This document shows positions 19,232 through 28,616 of a stretch of DNA of 46,301 nt, piece after piece (position 1 is the stretch's first letter; the number at the start of each line of letters is the position of its first letter). The notes beneath the pieces are model-generated. The model saw only the letters and a list, made by a program, of their open reading frames with translations. It was not told where the DNA came from and did not search any database. This stretch comes from Cytophagales bacterium (GTDB lineage: Bacteria > Bacteroidota > Bacteroidia > Cytophagales > Cyclobacteriaceae), in assembly GCA_027317105.1 (NCBI GenBank), contig DAHVFH010000187.1, positions 1 to 46,301 of the forward strand, written 5' to 3'. Made by a program: the position numbers and the translations under genes.

Positions 19232-20104
19232 ATGAAGAATCAATTTGAAGCTGTTCCGCTCAAAAACCTGGACGAATGGGAGGAAGATTTGTTGCGGAGA
19301 TATCCAGACCCGGAAACCATAGCCGCTGAAAAGACCACAGACGAATATCGAAACTATGTCAAACCCGAGCGCGACACCGTTCGCGAGTTTTATCGCCTAA
19401 ACCATACTTACCAGACCTACGATTTCGTCATGAAGAAGGAGGCCGAATTTCTTGCCTTCAACAAAAAAGAAATGCCGGTTTGGGAAGCCTTTGATTTTTT
19501 GAATCAATTGGTAGACGACTCTGACCCCGACACCGATTTGGATCAGTTTCAACATTTACTTCAAACTTCCGAAGCCATCCGCAGAGACGGCCACCCAGAC
19601 TGGATGGTAGCAGTCGGTTTGCTCCACGACATGGGCAAAGTGCTTTGCCTTTTCGGAGAACCGCAGTGGGCTGTCGTGGGCGATACATTTCCAGTGGGCT
19701 GCGCCTATTCCGATAAAATTGTTTACCCTGAATTTTTTCAAGCCAACCCCGACTATACGGACGAACGATACAATTCCAAATTCGGTGTTTACCAACCGAA
19801 TTGTGGATTGAGAAATGTACATCTATCGTGGGGCCATGACGAGTACATTTATCAAATCATGAAAAACAATCTTCCAGAATCCGGCCTTTACATGCTCCGC
19901 TATCATTCCTTCTATTCGCAGCATCGGGAAAATGCCTACGATCATTTGATGGACGACCACGATCATGAGATGTTCAAATGGGTGAAGCTCTTCAATCCTT
20001 ATGATCTGTATTCCAAAAACCCAACGCCACCCGATTGGACAAAATTGAAGCCGTATTACGAAGACCTGGTGGCCAAGTATCTTCCGGCTACATTGAAATT
20101 TTAG
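19232..20104 (+). CDS. MIOX: myo-inositol oxygenase (MIOX)
   Basis: The 290-residue protein matches animal and plant MIOX along its full length. The di-iron ligands can be placed: His121 (DGHPDW), His132 and Asp133 (LLHDMGK), His202 (SWGHDEY), His225 (RYHSFY) and Asp258 (FNPYDLY). The signature FGEPQWAVVGDTFPVGC is intact. The enzyme cleaves myo-inositol with O2 to give D-glucuronate in the cytoplasm. A sodium/solute symporter follows 79 bases later, and an ExuT-like transporter, uxaC and uxuA lie nearby, so inositol carbon can be routed into the hexuronate pathway. MIOX is mainly eukaryotic and uncommon in bacteria, which hints at an old transfer, but the sequence alone does not show direction. 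Confidence 0.95.
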   Translation: MKNQFEAVPLKNLDEWEEDLLRRYPDPETIAAEKTTDEYRNYVKPERDTVREFYRLNHTYQTYDFVMKKEAEFLAFNKKEMPVWEAFDFLNQLVDDSDPDTDLDQFQHLLQTSEAIRRDGHPDWMVAVGLLHDMGKVLCLFGEPQWAVVGDTFPVGCAYSDKIVYPEFFQANPDYTDERYNSKFGVYQPNCGLRNVHLSWGHDEYIYQIMKNNLPESGLYMLRYHSFYSQHRENAYDHLMDDHDHEMFKWVKLFNPYDLYSKNPTPPDWTKLKPYYEDLVAKYLPATLKF

Positions 20105-20183
20105 TTGAACATGCGCGGCACACTTTTAGATTTTAGTGTCTGCCAATTAGCAACTATTTTCTTCAACAGGTGATCGTGCTTTC

Positions 20184-21815
20184 ATGAACACACTTTCACT
20201 TTTAGACTACGGAGTATTTCTTCTCTACTTTTTAGTTGTTGCCCTCTACGGGTATTGGGTCTACCAAAAAAAGAAAGCTTCAACTATTGACTCTAAAGAT
20301 TTTTTTCTTGCCGAAGGTTCGCTGACTTGGTGGGCCATTGGCGCTTCGTTGATTGCTTCAAACATTTCCGCTGAACATTTTATCGGCATGTCGGGTTCTG
20401 GGTTCGCCCTAGGTTTGGCTATCTCTACGTATGAATGGATGGGAGCCGCTACGCTAATCATCGTGGCCGTTATTTTTATTCCCTTGTATTTGAAAAACAA
20501 AATCTACACCATGCCGCAATTTCTTTCGGTGCGGTACGATGAGCGTGTGAGCAGTATTATGGCCGTGTTCTGGTTGTTGGTTTACATTTTTGTGAACCTC
20601 ACGTCCATCATCTATCTCGGAGCCATCGCCATCAACGCGATATCCGGAATACGTTTTGAAATCTGTGTGGCCGGCTTGATTGTGTTTTCTTTGCTCGTTA
20701 CGTTAGGCGGAATGAAAGTTATCGCCTACACGGATGTGATCCAAGTCATCGTGTTGTTGGCGGGTGGATTGCTGACCACCTATCTCGCACTCACGCTTCT
20801 ATCTGAAAAATCAGGAATGGGTTCTAATCTATTCACCGGATTTTCACTTCTTCAAGAAAAAGCAGCATCCCATTTTCACATGATCTTCGATAAGAGCCAT
20901 CCCTATTATAAAGACCTACCCGGACTTTCCGTGTTGGTGGGTGGCATGTGGATTAACAACCTGAACTATTGGGGTTGTAATCAATACATTGTGCAGCGGG
21001 CGTTGGGTGCAGACCTGAAGACTGCGCGACAAGGAATTTTATTTGCGGCCTTTTTAAAACTCTTGATTCCCGTCATCTCGGTCATTCCCGGTATTGCCAT
21101 GTATGTGTTACATCAGCAAGGGCTGTTTCATCAGGAAATGCAAAATGAACTGGGAATTTTAAAACCTGATCATGCCTATCCCACACTAATGAATCTTCTC
21201 CCATCTGGGCTGAAAGGAATTGCCTTTGCTGCTCTCACGGCTGCAATAGTTGCCTCCCTTGCAGGCAAGGCCAATAGTATTTCCACTATTTTTTCTCTCG
21301 ATATCTTTAAAAAATATTTCAACCCACAAGCCAGCGAAGAAAAATTAGTTCGCATTGGGCGATGGGCAGTAATTGTGTCGATGATCGTTGCCGGATTGGT
21401 CGCCCCTGCGTTGCGAACATTAGATCAGGCTTATCAGTTTATCCAGGAATATGTGGGATTTATTTCGCCAGGCGTGCTGGCCATTTTTTTGATGGGCTTC
21501 TTCTGGAAGAAAACGACTTCGTCCGCAGCCCTGGCCGGAACATTGCTCACCATTCCTATTTCAGCAATACTGAAGTTTCTCCCTTCGTGGACGAATGGTG
21601 CTTTTCCGGATTATCCTTTTTTAGATCGGATGTCGATCACATTTGTGTTAATTATTGCCGCAATGATTGGCATAAGCTTATTAAAACCTCAAAAGCATCC
21701 CTCTTCTAAATTGCTGGAAATTGATACCAGTATGTTTCGGGTGTCTCGTGGTTTTGCGTTTGGTTCACTCATTATCCTCGGGCTCTTGGCTACACTATAT
21801 ATTTATTTTTGGTAG
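20184..21815 (+). CDS. sodium:solute symporter (SSS/SLC5 family)
   Basis: This 543-residue membrane protein has about 13-14 helices. The LeuT-like core shows DFFLAEGSLTWWAIGASLIA, then SNISAEHFIGMSGSGFALG, and later NYWGCNQYIVQRALGA and FAALTAAIVASLAGKANSIS, all typical of the SGLT/inositol/glucose branch. It should couple sodium to uptake of a sugar or polyol. Its position immediately after MIOX makes myo-inositol the most likely substrate, but this is context inference; glucose or galactose are alternatives. It has a long C-terminal membrane segment and no truncation. Confidence 0.9.
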   Translation: MNTLSLLDYGVFLLYFLVVALYGYWVYQKKKASTIDSKDFFLAEGSLTWWAIGASLIASNISAEHFIGMSGSGFALGLAISTYEWMGAATLIIVAVIFIPLYLKNKIYTMPQFLSVRYDERVSSIMAVFWLLVYIFVNLTSIIYLGAIAINAISGIRFEICVAGLIVFSLLVTLGGMKVIAYTDVIQVIVLLAGGLLTTYLALTLLSEKSGMGSNLFTGFSLLQEKAASHFHMIFDKSHPYYKDLPGLSVLVGGMWINNLNYWGCNQYIVQRALGADLKTARQGILFAAFLKLLIPVISVIPGIAMYVLHQQGLFHQEMQNELGILKPDHAYPTLMNLLPSGLKGIAFAALTAAIVASLAGKANSISTIFSLDIFKKYFNPQASEEKLVRIGRWAVIVSMIVAGLVAPALRTLDQAYQFIQEYVGFISPGVLAIFLMGFFWKKTTSSAALAGTLLTIPISAILKFLPSWTNGAFPDYPFLDRMSITFVLIIAAMIGISLLKPQKHPSSKLLEIDTSMFRVSRGFAFGSLIILGLLATLYIYFW

Positions 21816-21955
21816 AAAAGTGCAAAGGGGAATCGTCTGAAAGGAAATTTTTTGCGTAGGTAATCCTCCTGTAAAAACAAGTTGAAGAAATGGAATAGAA
21901 TCTTAACTTGCCTATGAGCCACTAAAAAATTCTTTCATCCAAAAATTCTAATACT

Positions 21956-23308
21956 ATGAAAAGAAAAGAATTCATCAAACGCGCAGCGCTGGCGACCACC
22001 GGTGCTTACCTTGGTTCGCTCGGGTTTAGCGCAAAAAGTTATGCGAATATTCTGGGCGCCAATGATCGGGTGCGTGTAGGGGTTGTCGGTTTTTCCGATC
22101 GGTTTAAATACTCCCATCTTCCTGCTTTCCTCAACCATAATAAAGAATTGAACTTTGACATTGTCGGTGTCTCCGACATCTGGAAAATACGAAGAGAAGA
22201 AGGGCAGGTTTATCTAAAAGAAAAATTCAACCATGACATTGCTGCCTATCGCAACAACGAAGAACTCTATGCCTCCAAAAGTATTGATGCTGTAATGATC
22301 AGCACGTCCGATTTTCAACATGCCCTCCATGCCATCGAAGCGGTGAATGCCAATTGCGATTTGTATGTCGAAAAACCTTTTGCCGAAACCATGGAAGACA
22401 ACCGTGCCGCATTGAAAGCCATAAAAGGTTCGGGCAAAATATTTCAAATAGGATCGCAGCGAAGGAGTGGATCAAATTACCATGCGGCTGCCAATTTCAT
22501 CCAAAGCGGAAAGTTCGGGCCGATCACCATGGTGGAACTTACCTGGAACGTAAACCAACCGGGCCGGTGGAGGCGACCGGAGCTAGTAGCGAAAATGAAA
22601 GAAGAAGATACCGACTGGACACGGTTTTTGCTGAACCGGCCTTTTGAAAAATTTGATGCCCGAAAACATTTGGAATATCGTCTATTCTGGCCTTACTCTT
22701 CCGGAATGCCGGGGCAATGGATGAGTCATCAGATTGATACCGTTCACTGGTTCTCGGGCATGAAACATCCAAGGAGTGTGGTCGCCAACGGAGGTGTTTA
22801 TGCCTGGAAAGACGGAAGACAAAATTGGGATACCATGACGGCTGTGTTTGACTATGGCCCTGAGAACGATCCTTCATCTGGTTTTCAAGTTACGTTTGCT
22901 TCGCGTATGCACAATGGTGACGAACACCCCACAGAGATTTATTATTCCAATGGTGGTGAGTTGAATTTAATGACTAACAAAGTAACACCCACAGGCGGAT
23001 TGACCAAGCACTTTGCGTCAGCCATGCACATGAAGCCAAATCTGCTACCAGAAGTCGACCTTACGGCCAGCGCAGAAAAAGTGGTGGCTTCAGCCAATAC
23101 GGGAGGCGATGTGTTGACTTCCAATCACGTGCGCAATTGGATGGAATGTGTGCGAAACAGAAAAGAAACCCACGGACCAGTAGAAGCGGGCTATGCCCAT
23201 GCCGTAGCCTGCATCATGACGAATGCCGCTGTGAGAACAGGTGCAAAAGCAACCTTTGATGAAGCCACGCAGGAAGTAATAGCAAATGGAAAGGTTTTTA
23301 AATATTGA
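21956..23308 (+). CDS. Gfo/Idh/MocA family oxidoreductase, exported
   Basis: This 450-residue protein has a short N-terminal export signal of the RKEFIKRAALATTGAYLGSL type; a basic RK pair rather than a clear RR makes the Tat call less sure. The Rossmann region is VRVGVVGFSDRFKYSH, the EKP motif is intact (LYVEKPFAE), and GQWMSHQIDTVHWF is typical of the C-terminal domain. It differs in subfamily from the 15398 gene, which has QKP. It sits between the sodium symporter and the ExuT-like transporter, so it may oxidise an inositol, a glycoside or a uronate derivative in the periplasm. Substrate is not known. Confidence 0.88.
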   Translation: MKRKEFIKRAALATTGAYLGSLGFSAKSYANILGANDRVRVGVVGFSDRFKYSHLPAFLNHNKELNFDIVGVSDIWKIRREEGQVYLKEKFNHDIAAYRNNEELYASKSIDAVMISTSDFQHALHAIEAVNANCDLYVEKPFAETMEDNRAALKAIKGSGKIFQIGSQRRSGSNYHAAANFIQSGKFGPITMVELTWNVNQPGRWRRPELVAKMKEEDTDWTRFLLNRPFEKFDARKHLEYRLFWPYSSGMPGQWMSHQIDTVHWFSGMKHPRSVVANGGVYAWKDGRQNWDTMTAVFDYGPENDPSSGFQVTFASRMHNGDEHPTEIYYSNGGELNLMTNKVTPTGGLTKHFASAMHMKPNLLPEVDLTASAEKVVASANTGGDVLTSNHVRNWMECVRNRKETHGPVEAGYAHAVACIMTNAAVRTGAKATFDEATQEVIANGKVFKY

Positions 23309-23342
23309 ACAAAGATTGCCTCTGGTTTTCACAGATTTATTA

Positions 23343-23756
23343 ATGAAGACCGTAATTCTTTTAATATTCTTTTTTACAGCTTTCAACGGCTGTATTTTTA
23401 GTCAATCGCAAGAATCAGATTCTGTTATCACATCAAAAAAACGCACGAGGGAAGACACATTACGAGCCTTGAAAAAATTTAATATTCGATTTCACCGGAA
23501 AAACAGAAACGTTATTCTAATAAGTGCAGCTACCACAATAGCACTGATATTTATTTCTCGAAATAACACCAATGATGGGAAAAATTCAGGTTACGAATTT
23601 CTAGTAGGTGGTTCTGCGGGCATATTAGGTAGTAGCCTATTTTCTTTTTTTAAAAGTAAAAGATATTTTAAAAGAATAACCAATGGGTATAAGCAAGGAA
23701 AGCAACTTCCTAGTGACATTCGGAGTAGGCTATTAGAAAAGGATTTTGAAAGGTGA
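23343..23756 (+). CDS. small membrane hypothetical protein
   Basis: The frame is open from 23286, inside the end of the oxidoreductase gene, but the ATG at 23343 gives a better start with a signal-like segment (VILLIFFFTAFNGCIFSQ). The 137-residue product has a basic middle (KKFNIRFHRKNRNV), one or two further hydrophobic stretches (LISAATTIALIFIS; GSAGILGSSLFSFF) and a basic tail. I recognise no family. It ends 7 bases before the start of the ExuT-like transporter, so it is probably translated within the same operon. Confidence 0.6.
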   Translation: MKTVILLIFFFTAFNGCIFSQSQESDSVITSKKRTREDTLRALKKFNIRFHRKNRNVILISAATTIALIFISRNNTNDGKNSGYEFLVGGSAGILGSSLFSFFKSKRYFKRITNGYKQGKQLPSDIRSRLLEKDFER

Positions 23757-23763
23757 GAACGGA

Positions 23764-25104
23764 ATGAGTTTACAAAATCAAGCAGCGAAAAGACCCATAG
23801 GCAATTATCGGTGGCGAATTGTTGCCCTTTTATTTTTTGCTACCACCATCAATTATATCGACCGAAATGTTTTGTCTTTTACAATGATTGATGAATCATT
23901 CAAGAGGGCAATGCTTGGGCTGCCCGAAAATTCGGTGCTTTCCGATTCGAATGTCGATCACTTTAAAGAATTAATGGGCTATGTGGATGCCGCCTTTAAA
24001 ACTGCTTATGCTTTAGGATTTCTTTTAGTCGGCTGGTTCATTGATAAAGTAGGCACACGTATTGGTTTTGCCTGGTCAATTATTGTCTGGAGTTTGGCAG
24101 GCCTTGCCAATGCTTTTGTCAATTCAATTCGTGGCTTAGGGTTTACCCGTTTTATGCTGGGGATTGGCGAAGCGGGGAATTTTCCCTCAGCCATTAAATC
24201 AGTAGCGGAATGGTTTCCCAAAAAAGAACGTGCACTGGCGGCTGGTGTGATGAATGCCGGAACCAATGTAGGCGTGATCACTACGGCATTTGCTGTTCCG
24301 TACCTTACGCTCAATTATGGATGGCGGATTTCATTTGTGATCACAGGGGCGATGGGTGTAGTGATGGTTATATTTTGGTTGAAATTTTATAAAAAACCTG
24401 AAGAACATAAACGAATATCAAAAGAAGAACTGGACTACATTCACAGTGATGAGGAGGAGCAAGTCAATGAAAAAATATCTTGGGGAAAACTATTGACTTA
24501 CAAACAAACTTGGGCACTGATGGTGTGTAAATTCATGGCCGACCCGATCTGGTATTTTTATTTAACCTGGCTTCCCGATTTTTTTAATTCCAGCGAATCA
24601 CTCGATCAGAAACTGGATCTCAAAAATATTGGTATTCCCTTTTTATTAATTTATCTGGTCTCAGATGGTGGAAGTATTTTCTTTGGCTGGCTGTCTTCTT
24701 TCTTTGTGAAACGCGGATGGAATGTCGGCCGTGCGCGAAAAATAACGATGCTTTTATGTGGGCTCTGTGTAGTCCCTATTTTTCTGGCATCAGTCACCCA
24801 CAGTATTTTTATCGCGGTGGCCTTGATTGCTCTGGCAACGGCCGCCCATCAAGGCTGGTCAGCCAACGTGTATACCATGGGCTCTGATCTTTTCCCGAAA
24901 AACACAGTGAGTTCTGTCATCGGTATGGGTGGAATGGCCGGTTCGATTGGTGGAATTCTACTCGCCTCCACAGCCGGCTTGATAAGGGTAAAGTTTGGGT
25001 ATCTCCCACTTTTCATAATTGCTGGAGCGAATTATCTTTTGGCGTTAGTCGTTGTTCAGTTGTTGATTCCAAAGTGGCAAGCCATCAACAATGAGAAGCA
25101 GTAA
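23764..25104 (+). CDS. MFS transporter, ExuT / anion:cation symporter-like (hexuronate)
   Basis: I use the ATG at 23764 (MSLQNQAAKRPIGNYRW); a TTG six codons earlier is in frame. Motifs of the ACS/ExuT branch include LLFFATTINYIDRNVLSF in TM1, IGFAWSIIVWSLAGLANAF in TM3, and FTRFMLGIGEAGNFPSAIK in TM4. The roughly 30-residue loop after TM1 (ENSVLSDSNVDHF) is also seen in Bacteroidota homologues. It should import glucuronate, galacturonate or a related acid sugar. It converges with uxaC, whose stop lies 14 bases away, placing the transporter beside the enzymes for its likely substrate. Confidence 0.88.
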   Translation: MSLQNQAAKRPIGNYRWRIVALLFFATTINYIDRNVLSFTMIDESFKRAMLGLPENSVLSDSNVDHFKELMGYVDAAFKTAYALGFLLVGWFIDKVGTRIGFAWSIIVWSLAGLANAFVNSIRGLGFTRFMLGIGEAGNFPSAIKSVAEWFPKKERALAAGVMNAGTNVGVITTAFAVPYLTLNYGWRISFVITGAMGVVMVIFWLKFYKKPEEHKRISKEELDYIHSDEEEQVNEKISWGKLLTYKQTWALMVCKFMADPIWYFYLTWLPDFFNSSESLDQKLDLKNIGIPFLLIYLVSDGGSIFFGWLSSFFVKRGWNVGRARKITMLLCGLCVVPIFLASVTHSIFIAVALIALATAAHQGWSANVYTMGSDLFPKNTVSSVIGMGGMAGSIGGILLASTAGLIRVKFGYLPLFIIAGANYLLALVVVQLLIPKWQAINNEKQ

Positions 25105-25118
25105 GATGGCACAAAAGA

Positions 25119-26522
25119 TCAAAAATTAAAATACTGTTTTGCATTGAAGTAGCAAATGTCTTTCACCATCCGGCTAAGTTCGGTCATGTCTTCCGGCAGT
25201 TCACCCCGCACTACATCTTCGCCAATAAGGTTGCATAAAATCCTCCGGAAATATTCATGACGAGGGAAAGATAAAAAGCTCCTTGAGTCCGTCACCATTC
25301 CAACAAAACGGGATACTAACCCCATGTTTGATAATGTATTCAATTGGTTTGTCATCCCTTCCTTTTGATCCAAAAACCACCAGCCGGAACCATATTGAAT
25401 TTTACCAACCACACTGCCATCGCTAAAATTTCCAGCCATCGTAGCGAAGACTTCATTTTGAGAGGGGTTCAAGTTGTAGACAATAGTCTTGGCCAAGAGA
25501 TCATCCCGATCAAGGCAATTAAAAAATTTAGACATGTGAAGAGCTTGAGGAAAATCGCCTATGGAATCAAACCCGGAATCCGCCCCAGCGATTTTTAACA
25601 TTCTCGTATTATTTGCGCGCAACGCTCCTAAATGAAATTGCTGAACCCAACCCAATTCATGATACAATTTGCCGAGCTCAATTAATAGCGCACATTTGAA
25701 TTGAAGTCGTTCTTCGTGCGACAAGGCCAAGCCGCTTCGCACTTTTTTGAAAATAGCCGGTGCTTTTGATCGTGCCGCTTCTTCAAAATACAAATATTCC
25801 AGACCATGATCTGCACTGCGGCATCCCAATTTATCAAAAAACAACATCCTCTTTTTCAATGCCTCCAGTAACTCATCAAAGGAATTGATTTCCTTTTTTG
25901 AAACGGCAGAAAGCTGATCAATGTATTGACTATACATCGCAGGTTCATCCATGGCATAGGCCTTGTCTGGTCGGAAGGTGGGAAACATTTTTAGTTGAGT
26001 CCCCTCCTTGCGCAATTGCTGGTGATATTCAAGACTATCTGCAGGATCATCCGTGGTGCAAACTACCTCCACATTCATTTTAGAAAGCAATGCGCGAACC
26101 CTAAAATTGTTTTGTTGCAGATGCCTATTGCATTCGTCATAAATTTCGGAAGCGGATTTCTCGTTCAGCAATTTTCGAATCCCAAAATAGTTTTTTAGCT
26201 CAAGATGAGTCCAATGGTACAATGGGTTTCGCATGGTATAGGGTACCGTTTTTGCCCATGCCATAAACTTTTCCAACGGTAATGCATCTCCTGTACAAAA
26301 TTTTTCAGGAATTCCATTAATGCGCATGGCGCGCCATTTGTAATGATCTCCCTCTAGCCATGCTTCCGTGATTGTATTGAACTTCCTGTTTTCTACAATG
26401 TCCTTAGGGCTAAGATGATTGTGATAATCTAAAATCGGCAACTTGGCACACTGACTATACAAGTTAACGGCTACCTCGTTGTTCAACAAAAAGTCTTCAG
26501 TCAAAAATGGAGTCGCTCCCAT
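25119..26522 (-). CDS. uxaC: glucuronate isomerase
   Basis: This is a full-length 467-residue UxaC. The N terminus is TPFLTEDFLLNNEVAVNLYS, the metal-site motif YHNHLSPKDI follows, then TEAWLEGDHYKWRAMR and WTHLELKNYFGI, all family hallmarks. The C-terminal SRFVGMVTDSRSFLSFPRHE is also diagnostic. It interconverts D-glucuronate and D-fructuronate (and galacturonate with tagaturonate). uxuA lies 49 bases upstream on the same strand, forming an operon. The next enzyme, fructuronate reductase, is not present as an intact gene in this window. Confidence 0.97.
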   Translation of the reverse strand: MGATPFLTEDFLLNNEVAVNLYSQCAKLPILDYHNHLSPKDIVENRKFNTITEAWLEGDHYKWRAMRINGIPEKFCTGDALPLEKFMAWAKTVPYTMRNPLYHWTHLELKNYFGIRKLLNEKSASEIYDECNRHLQQNNFRVRALLSKMNVEVVCTTDDPADSLEYHQQLRKEGTQLKMFPTFRPDKAYAMDEPAMYSQYIDQLSAVSKKEINSFDELLEALKKRMLFFDKLGCRSADHGLEYLYFEEAARSKAPAIFKKVRSGLALSHEERLQFKCALLIELGKLYHELGWVQQFHLGALRANNTRMLKIAGADSGFDSIGDFPQALHMSKFFNCLDRDDLLAKTIVYNLNPSQNEVFATMAGNFSDGSVVGKIQYGSGWWFLDQKEGMTNQLNTLSNMGLVSRFVGMVTDSRSFLSFPRHEYFRRILCNLIGEDVVRGELPEDMTELSRMVKDICYFNAKQYFNF

Positions 26523-26571
26523 ATACTTTTAATATTATTGTTCATCAAAATTTAAGGCACACCTAAGCGAC

Positions 26572-27735
26572 TCACTTCATCAATACGTTCGCGATTCCCA
26601 ATTCCAGTCCTCTCAATTCAGCCATGCCTTTCATTCGGCCAATGGCAGAATATCCCGGATAGGTTTTTTTCTTTAGGTCATCCATCATTTGATGCCCATG
26701 GTCTGGGCGCATGGGGATAGCAGTTCCTGTTCTCTCCATCAAAAGCAATATCGCGCTGACCACCGCAGTCATGTCGGTATCTCCATCCAGGTGGTTGGCC
26801 TCAAAAAAATTTCCCTTCTCGTCTCTTTTGGTGTTGCGCAGATGCAAGAAGTGGCAATGATCTCCCAACCGATTAATTATTCCCGTTAAATCATTTTCCG
26901 GCCTCACGCCCAACGATCCTGTGCAAAAGCATAATCCATTGGAAGGGGAAGGTGCAGCTTCAACAATTTCCCTTAAGTCTGATTCGGTACTGACCACCCG
27001 GGGCAAACCCAAAATAGGATACGGGGGATCGTCCGGATGAATGGCCAACTTCAGGCCTACCGCTTCGGCCACGGGCACTATTTTTTTCAAGAAATAGAAT
27101 AAATGTTCCTTCAGCTTTTTTGAATCAATATCCTGATACGTTTTCAATGCCGCCAGGATTTGTTCAGGCGTAAACGGTTCGTCACTTCCTGGAAGACCAA
27201 GAAGAGTATGACGATAAAGGACTTTCCTTTCTGCATCGTCCATCGCCTTAAAGCGAGTTTCAGCTTGCGCTATTTCTTCTTTCGTGTATTCACGTTCGGC
27301 ACCCGGGCGTTGCAGCAGAAACAAGTCGAAGGCTATGAAGGCAGCCTTCTCAAAACGCAAGGCTTTGCTGCCGTCTTCGAGTTCAAATTCTGGATTGGTC
27401 CTCATCCAATCCAAAATGGGCATGAAATTATAAGTAACCACTTTGAGGCCAGCTGCCGCTACATGGCGAAGGCTCAGGTTGTAGTTCTCAATAAGCTCCT
27501 CAAAATTGCCGGATTGTTTTTTGATATTCTCATGCACGGGAAGGCTCTCAATGACTGTCCAGGTAAGGCCTGCATCTTCAATTATTTTTTTCCTCCCTTG
27601 AATTTCCACGATAGACCAAACGTCTCCAACAGGGATGTGGTGCAAGGCCGTTACCACACCGGTGCACCCTGCCTGTTTAATATCACGAAGGCTGACCGGG
27701 TCATTGGGGCCAAACCAGCGCATTGTTTTTTCCAT
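26572..27735 (-). CDS. uxuA: mannonate dehydratase
   Basis: The chosen start is the ATG at 27735 (MEKTMRWFGPNDPVSL), which aligns with the known N terminus of UxuA; a frame open to 27801 would begin upstream of the predicted transcription start. The 387-residue protein contains GCTGVVTALHHIPVGDVWS, LKLAIHPDDPPYPILGLPRV and MRPDHGHQMMDD, the metal and active-site regions. It dehydrates D-mannonate to 2-keto-3-deoxygluconate (KDG). It is first in the operon with uxaC. Downstream steps would need KDG kinase and KDPG aldolase, which are represented here only by the scar at 35527-35718. Confidence 0.96.
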   Translation of the reverse strand: MEKTMRWFGPNDPVSLRDIKQAGCTGVVTALHHIPVGDVWSIVEIQGRKKIIEDAGLTWTVIESLPVHENIKKQSGNFEELIENYNLSLRHVAAAGLKVVTYNFMPILDWMRTNPEFELEDGSKALRFEKAAFIAFDLFLLQRPGAEREYTKEEIAQAETRFKAMDDAERKVLYRHTLLGLPGSDEPFTPEQILAALKTYQDIDSKKLKEHLFYFLKKIVPVAEAVGLKLAIHPDDPPYPILGLPRVVSTESDLREIVEAAPSPSNGLCFCTGSLGVRPENDLTGIINRLGDHCHFLHLRNTKRDEKGNFFEANHLDGDTDMTAVVSAILLLMERTGTAIPMRPDHGHQMMDDLKKKTYPGYSAIGRMKGMAELRGLELGIANVLMK

Positions 27736-27798
27736 TAAGACCATTCCTGATAAAGTTAAAAGTTTTGATCGGGTATTTTGCAATCGGTTGTCATAAAA

Positions 27799-27806
27799 CA
27801 AATCTA
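27799..27806 (-). promoter_or_regulatory. Bacteroidota-type -7 box for uxuA-uxaC
   Basis: The minus strand reads TAGATTTG, an exact TAnnTTTG match, about 64 bases before the uxuA ATG. The -33 position lacks a perfect TTTG, so this is a moderate-confidence promoter. Confidence 0.45.
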
Positions 27807-27860
27807 TAGTTCATTTGTTTACTTTGAAGACGCGAGGAAACGGGAAACGGCTGTCGAAGT

Positions 27861-28616
27861 TTATTGAGTGTTGAATAAGCTAATGGTGTAGTCCAATAAT
27901 TTTTTATTTCCAAATTCTCCGTGTCCGGGAACAATAATTTTCACATTCGGATATTCCTTTTTAACGCTTTCAACTGTACTTGACCAATCGGCAACATTGG
28001 CGTCTCCTAAATAACCTTTACCGGCATCTAATTCTTTTATTAAACAACCTCCAAACATAATATTTTCGTTCGAAAAATAACCGACTACATTATCTTTTGT
28101 GTGTCCTTCTCCGAAAAACTTTGTGATAACATTTTCATCGCCTACTTTTAAATTAAGAGAATCCCTGAAACTATTTTTTGGAACAACATACCCATTTTCT
28201 TTTGCCAGTGCAATCGTTTTGAAATAGGCATAAGAAGGAATATGATTTTCATGAAATGCTTTTAGTCCTGCTAAACAATCGATATGGAAATGGGTTGGAA
28301 TAATTGCGTTTATTTTGCAATGAAGGGTTTCTTTTATCCATTGAATCAACGCTTCAGAGCTTTTGTCGTTGGTTGGCGTGTCGAAAATAATTGCTTCATT
28401 ACCATTTCTCACGATGAGGCCGTTGCAAGGAACGTTTCCAAAATCGTTGGTTTGTAAAAATGAAGTATGTACAAAAGAATCTTCAGTAATTTGGGTTATC
28501 CTTAAATCATCAGATTTGTAAACCACTTTGGATATGAATGCACCTTGTTTTTGAGGTCTACAATTTAAAGTTGTTATAAAGAGTAAAATTAACAAAGGAT
28601 TGATGATAACTTTCAT
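27861..28616 (-). CDS. subclass B1 metallo-beta-lactamase
   Basis: The 251-residue protein has all zinc ligands of subclass B1: His109, His111 and Asp113 (THFHIDC), His172 (GEGHTKDN), Cys191 (GGCLIK) and His232 (VPGHGEFG). Lys194, which binds the substrate carboxylate in this subclass, is also present. The N terminus is a signal with a possible lipobox Cys19 (the preceding Asn is unusual), so it may be periplasmic or membrane-anchored. Known relatives hydrolyse most beta-lactams, including carbapenems, but activity here is untested. It lies at the edge of the cassette-like island, 60 bases from the uxuA promoter box and transcribed in the same direction. A non-lactamase MBL-fold hydrolase is unlikely given the Cys191/Lys194 pattern. 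Confidence 0.88.
   Translation of the reverse strand: MKVIINPLLILLFITTLNCRPQKQGAFISKVVYKSDDLRITQITEDSFVHTSFLQTNDFGNVPCNGLIVRNGNEAIIFDTPTNDKSSEALIQWIKETLHCKINAIIPTHFHIDCLAGLKAFHENHIPSYAYFKTIALAKENGYVVPKNSFRDSLNLKVGDENVITKFFGEGHTKDNVVGYFSNENIMFGGCLIKELDAGKGYLGDANVADWSSTVESVKKEYPNVKIIVPGHGEFGNKKLLDYTISLFNTQ

Noticed and set aside
27160..27738. 192-residue plus-strand frame over uxuA
   Set aside because: Antisense shadow of uxuA; the protein has no recognisable domain and runs opposite to the operon.
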